Part shown: one piece after another, positions 22,242 through 24,750 of the stretch
Numbering within the stretch: the first letter of the stretch is position 1
Layout of the letters: each line of letters starts with the position of its first letter
From: Palsa-739 sp036512155
GTDB taxonomy: Bacteria > Actinomycetota > Thermoleophilia > Gaiellales > Gaiellaceae
Assembly (NCBI GenBank): GCA_036512155.1
Contig: DATCBD010000057.1
Coordinates: 1 to 24,750 of the forward strand
Reading direction: 5' to 3'
DNA length: 24,750 nucleotides
The notes under the pieces: generated by a model
What the model was told of the DNA's origin: nothing
The model's database searches: none
Seen by the model: only the letters and a program-made list of their open reading frames with translations
Made by a program: the position numbers and the translations under genes

Positions 22242-22247
22242 CGGTGC

Positions 22248-24750
22248 ATGTCGCCGAAGACGCTCACGGGGCTCGAGCTGGAGCTCGACGATGGGCCTGC
22301 CCGCGAGTCCGACCTGTTCCTCGTCGACGGCAACAACCTCGCGTACCGGGCGTTCTTCGCCCTGCCCGAGGAGCTCGCGACCACCGAGGGCTTCCCGACG
22401 AACGCCCTGCTCGGGTTCACGAACATGCTGTTCAAGCTCCTGAGCGACTACAAACCGAAGGGCGTTGCCGTTGCCTGGGACACGCGGCCGGTCCACCGAG
22501 CCGCCGTCGCCGAGGCCGCCGACGTCGTCTACAAGGAAGGCCGCCGGCCGATGGCGGACCTCCTGCGGGAGCAGTTCCCGTTCTTCCGGCCGATCGTCGA
22601 GGCCTTCGGGTACCGCAACCTCGAGTTCGAGGGGTGGGAGGCCGACGACGTGATCGCAACGCTCGCGACTCGCGCCGACGAGGCCGGCGTGCGCACCTGC
22701 GTCGTCTCGACGGATCGCGACGCGTTCCAGCTGGTATCCGAGAACGTCTGCCTGATGATGACGCCGCGCGGCGTCAGCGACGTGCAGGTCTACACACCGG
22801 AGCGCGTCGAGGCGCGCTACGGCATCAGGCCCGACCAGATCCCCGACTTCATCGGGCTCAAGGGCGACACCTCCGACAACATCCCGGGCGTCCCGGGAAT
22901 CGGCGACAAGACCGCGGGCCAGCTCGTCGCGCAGTACGGGTCGCTCGAGGGCGTGTACGAGCATCTCGACGAGCTCTCGCCCGGGCGGCGCAAGAACCTG
23001 ACCGAGCACGAGGACGACGCGCGCACGTCGAAGGAGCTCGCGACCATGCGCCGCGACCTGGAGCTCGATTGCGATCCGGCCGAGCTCGTCCTCGCGCCGC
23101 CCGACCGGTCGCAGCTGCGCGAGATGTTCCGGCGCTTCGAGTTCCGCGGGTTGCTCAACCGCATCGAAACGTTGGACGAAGCACTTCCTTCCGTCGAGAG
23201 GATCGTTGCCGGGACAGGTGTTGCGTGGGAGGTCGTCGACGAATTGCCGACGCTCGTCGGATCCGTCTCAGTCGCAGTTGGAGGCGACCGCGTTGCGGTC
23301 GCCCGTGATGATGAACCCGTGCTCGTCGCGCCCCTTCCCGACGATCTCGGCCTCGCTCTTCGCGAAACGCAGGTCACTGCGCACGATTACAAGGAGCTCC
23401 CTCGCTTGACCGAGCTCCCCGCCGAGGACACGCTCATTGCCGCCTACCTCATCGAGCCGGGCCGGCCCGGCTACGAGCTCGACGACCTTGCCGCCGAGTA
23501 CGGCGTGGAGGCGATCCCCGATCCGGCGGCCGAGGAGGAGACGGCCGCGCTCGTGCGGAGCGCAGAAGTTCCGCGCCGGCTCGCGCCGCTGCTCCGGGCG
23601 CGGCTCCGGGAGCGCGGGAGCGAGGAGCTGTACGACCGGATCGAGCTGCCGCTCACGGCGGTCCTCGCGGCGATGGAGGACGCGGGCGTCAAGATCGACA
23701 CGTATCGCATGGGCGAGATCACCGCCCGGCTCTCCGACCGAGTCGAGGAGCTGGAGTCGCGCGCATACGAGCTCGCGGGCGAGGAGTTCATGCTCGGATC
23801 GACGCAACAGGTCGCGCGCGTGCTCTTCGACGAGCTGAAGCTGACGCCGGGGCGCAAGGGCAAGACGGGCTATTCGACCGACACGCGCGTGCTGCGCACG
23901 ATCCGGGACGAGCATCCGATCGTCGAGGTGCTCGAGGACTGGCGCGAGCTCACGAAGCTCGTCAACACGTATCTCGGCCCACTGCCCGCGCTGATCGGTG
24001 ACGACGGCCGCCTGCACACGCACTTCAACCAGGCGGTGGCCGCGACCGGCCGGCTCTCCACCTCGAACCCGAACCTCCAGGCAATCCCGATCCGGACCGA
24101 ACTGGGGCGCGAGATCCGGAGCGCGTTCGTCGCTGAATCCGGACACAGGCTCGTGTCGGCGGACTACTCCCAGGTCGAGCTGCGGATCCTCGCGCACGTG
24201 TCGGGCGAGCCGAAGCTGCGCGAAGCGTTCGCGCGCGGCGAGGACATCCACGCGGCGACCGCGGCCGAGGTGCTCGGCAAGGATCAGGCGACGCTGACGA
24301 AGGACGAGCGCAACATCGCGAAGATGGTCAACTTCGGGATCATCTACGGCATCTCCGCATTCGGTCTCTCGGAGAACCTCGAGATTCCGCGCGACGAGGC
24401 GCAGACGTACATCGACACGTATCTCGCGCGCTTCCCGCTCGTGCAGGACTTCATCCAGCGGACGATCGAGCAGGCCGAGCGCGACGGCTACGTGACGACG
24501 CTGCTCGGCAGGCGACGGCCGGTCCCGGAGATCCGCGCGTCGAACCGTCAGACGCGAGGGCTCGGCGAGCGCCTGGCGGTCAACTCGGTCATGCAGGGGA
24601 CGGCAGCCGACATCATCAAGATCGCGATGGTGAACATCCACCGCCGGCTGCGCGACGAAGGCCGCAGCTCGCGCCTCGTGCTGCAAGTCCATGACGAGCT
24701 GCTCGTCGAGGCGCCGGATGCAGAGGTCTCGACGATCAAAGAGCTCGTGC
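22248..24750 (+). CDS. polA: DNA polymerase I (3' end cut by window edge)
   Basis: 834 codons are present and the frame is open to the edge; by comparison with E. coli PolA roughly 30-50 residues are missing. The 5'-nuclease domain spans residues 1-300: LFLVDGNNLAYRAFF, FEGWEADDVIATLA, STDRDAFQLV, IGLKGDTSDNIPGVPGIGDKTA. The middle domain keeps the fold (AHDYKEL, DTLIAAYLIEPGRPGYELDDLA) but lacks the DxE metal ligands of the proofreading site, so 3'-5' exonuclease activity is not expected, as in mycobacterial and Thermus PolA. The polymerase domain is intact: TGRLSTSNPNLQAIPIRTELG, motif A ADYSQVELRI (about 638), motif B RNIAKMVNFGIIYG and motif C LQVHDELLVE (about 812). It fills gaps and removes primers in replication and repair. 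Start: ATG 22248, six bases after TAGACT. Confidence 0.95.
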   Translation, partial: MSPKTLTGLELELDDGPARESDLFLVDGNNLAYRAFFALPEELATTEGFPTNALLGFTNMLFKLLSDYKPKGVAVAWDTRPVHRAAVAEAADVVYKEGRRPMADLLREQFPFFRPIVEAFGYRNLEFEGWEADDVIATLATRADEAGVRTCVVSTDRDAFQLVSENVCLMMTPRGVSDVQVYTPERVEARYGIRPDQIPDFIGLKGDTSDNIPGVPGIGDKTAGQLVAQYGSLEGVYEHLDELSPGRRKNLTEHEDDARTSKELATMRRDLELDCDPAELVLAPPDRSQLREMFRRFEFRGLLNRIETLDEALPSVERIVAGTGVAWEVVDELPTLVGSVSVAVGGDRVAVARDDEPVLVAPLPDDLGLALRETQVTAHDYKELPRLTELPAEDTLIAAYLIEPGRPGYELDDLAAEYGVEAIPDPAAEEETAALVRSAEVPRRLAPLLRARLRERGSEELYDRIELPLTAVLAAMEDAGVKIDTYRMGEITARLSDRVEELESRAYELAGEEFMLGSTQQVARVLFDELKLTPGRKGKTGYSTDTRVLRTIRDEHPIVEVLEDWRELTKLVNTYLGPLPALIGDDGRLHTHFNQAVAATGRLSTSNPNLQAIPIRTELGREIRSAFVAESGHRLVSADYSQVELRILAHVSGEPKLREAFARGEDIHAATAAEVLGKDQATLTKDERNIAKMVNFGIIYGISAFGLSENLEIPRDEAQTYIDTYLARFPLVQDFIQRTIEQAERDGYVTTLLGRRRPVPEIRASNRQTRGLGERLAVNSVMQGTAADIIKIAMVNIHRRLRDEGRSSRLVLQVHDELLVEAPDAEVSTIKELV

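Noticed and set aside
23268..24692. 474-codon minus-strand open frame opposite polA
   Set aside because: It mirrors conserved polymerase motifs on the plus strand and has no own motif or promoter.
1..24750. CRISPR arrays, insertion sequences, integrases, tandem repeats, attachment sites
   Set aside because: None seen on reading; the tRNA-Leu has no adjacent integrase or partial repeat of its 3' end.

Overview
The window is a gene-dense, very GC-rich bacterial stretch with almost no intergenic space. Genes are packed with 4-bp stop/start overlaps, GTG starts are frequent, several promoters look leaderless, the tRNA has no encoded CCA, and the DNA polymerase I has a degenerate proofreading domain. 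This suggests Actinomycetota, and the gene content is reminiscent of Thermoleophilia (Gaiella/Solirubrobacter-like). That placement is an inference from style, not a search. I see no insertion sequence, CRISPR array, integrase or phage gene.

Region 1 (1-6210, + strand) is an amino-sugar locus. It holds the end of a carbohydrate-binding lipoprotein/solute-binding protein, two MalF/MalG-type permeases and no ATPase (as in the Streptomyces DasABC system, which borrows MsiK). These are followed by a DasR/NagR-like operator, a single-frame fusion of a TIM-barrel glycoside-hydrolase-like domain with MurQ etherase, then NagA and a two-SIS-domain protein of the GlmS/NagB-II type. Together MurQ, NagA and NagB-II would convert MurNAc-6-phosphate to GlcNAc-6-phosphate, GlcN-6-phosphate and fructose-6-phosphate, releasing D-lactate, acetate and ammonia. 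The fusion protein and its operator are the most novel part of the window.

Region 2 (6200-12967) starts with a minus-strand methyltransferase divergent from deoC. deoC is followed by a full aldehyde dehydrogenase, a half-length dehydrogenase-like protein without catalytic residues, and a TrpC-like barrel that has lost its catalytic residues. DeoC plus the dehydrogenase would turn deoxyribose-5-phosphate into glyceraldehyde-3-phosphate and acetate. Two exported proteins follow: a small secreted protein and a Tat-dependent protein that may have a DyP-peroxidase-like fold.

Region 3 (12969-15190, minus strand) holds tRNA-Leu(CAA), a phosphofructokinase with the residue pair typical of pyrophosphate-dependent enzymes, and an ArsB-like ion permease.

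Region 4 (15237-20726, + strand) is a complete branched-chain-amino-acid-type ABC importer (binding protein, LivH, LivM, LivG, LivF) behind a recognisable promoter, with a 15-bp hairpin separating the binding protein from the membrane genes. Region 5 (20723-24750) is a divergent pair: a LarA-like protein (minus) and polA (plus, cut by the window edge). They share a 22-bp promoter region in which the two -10 boxes overlap by two bases. The same 22-bp geometry occurs between the methyltransferase and deoC.
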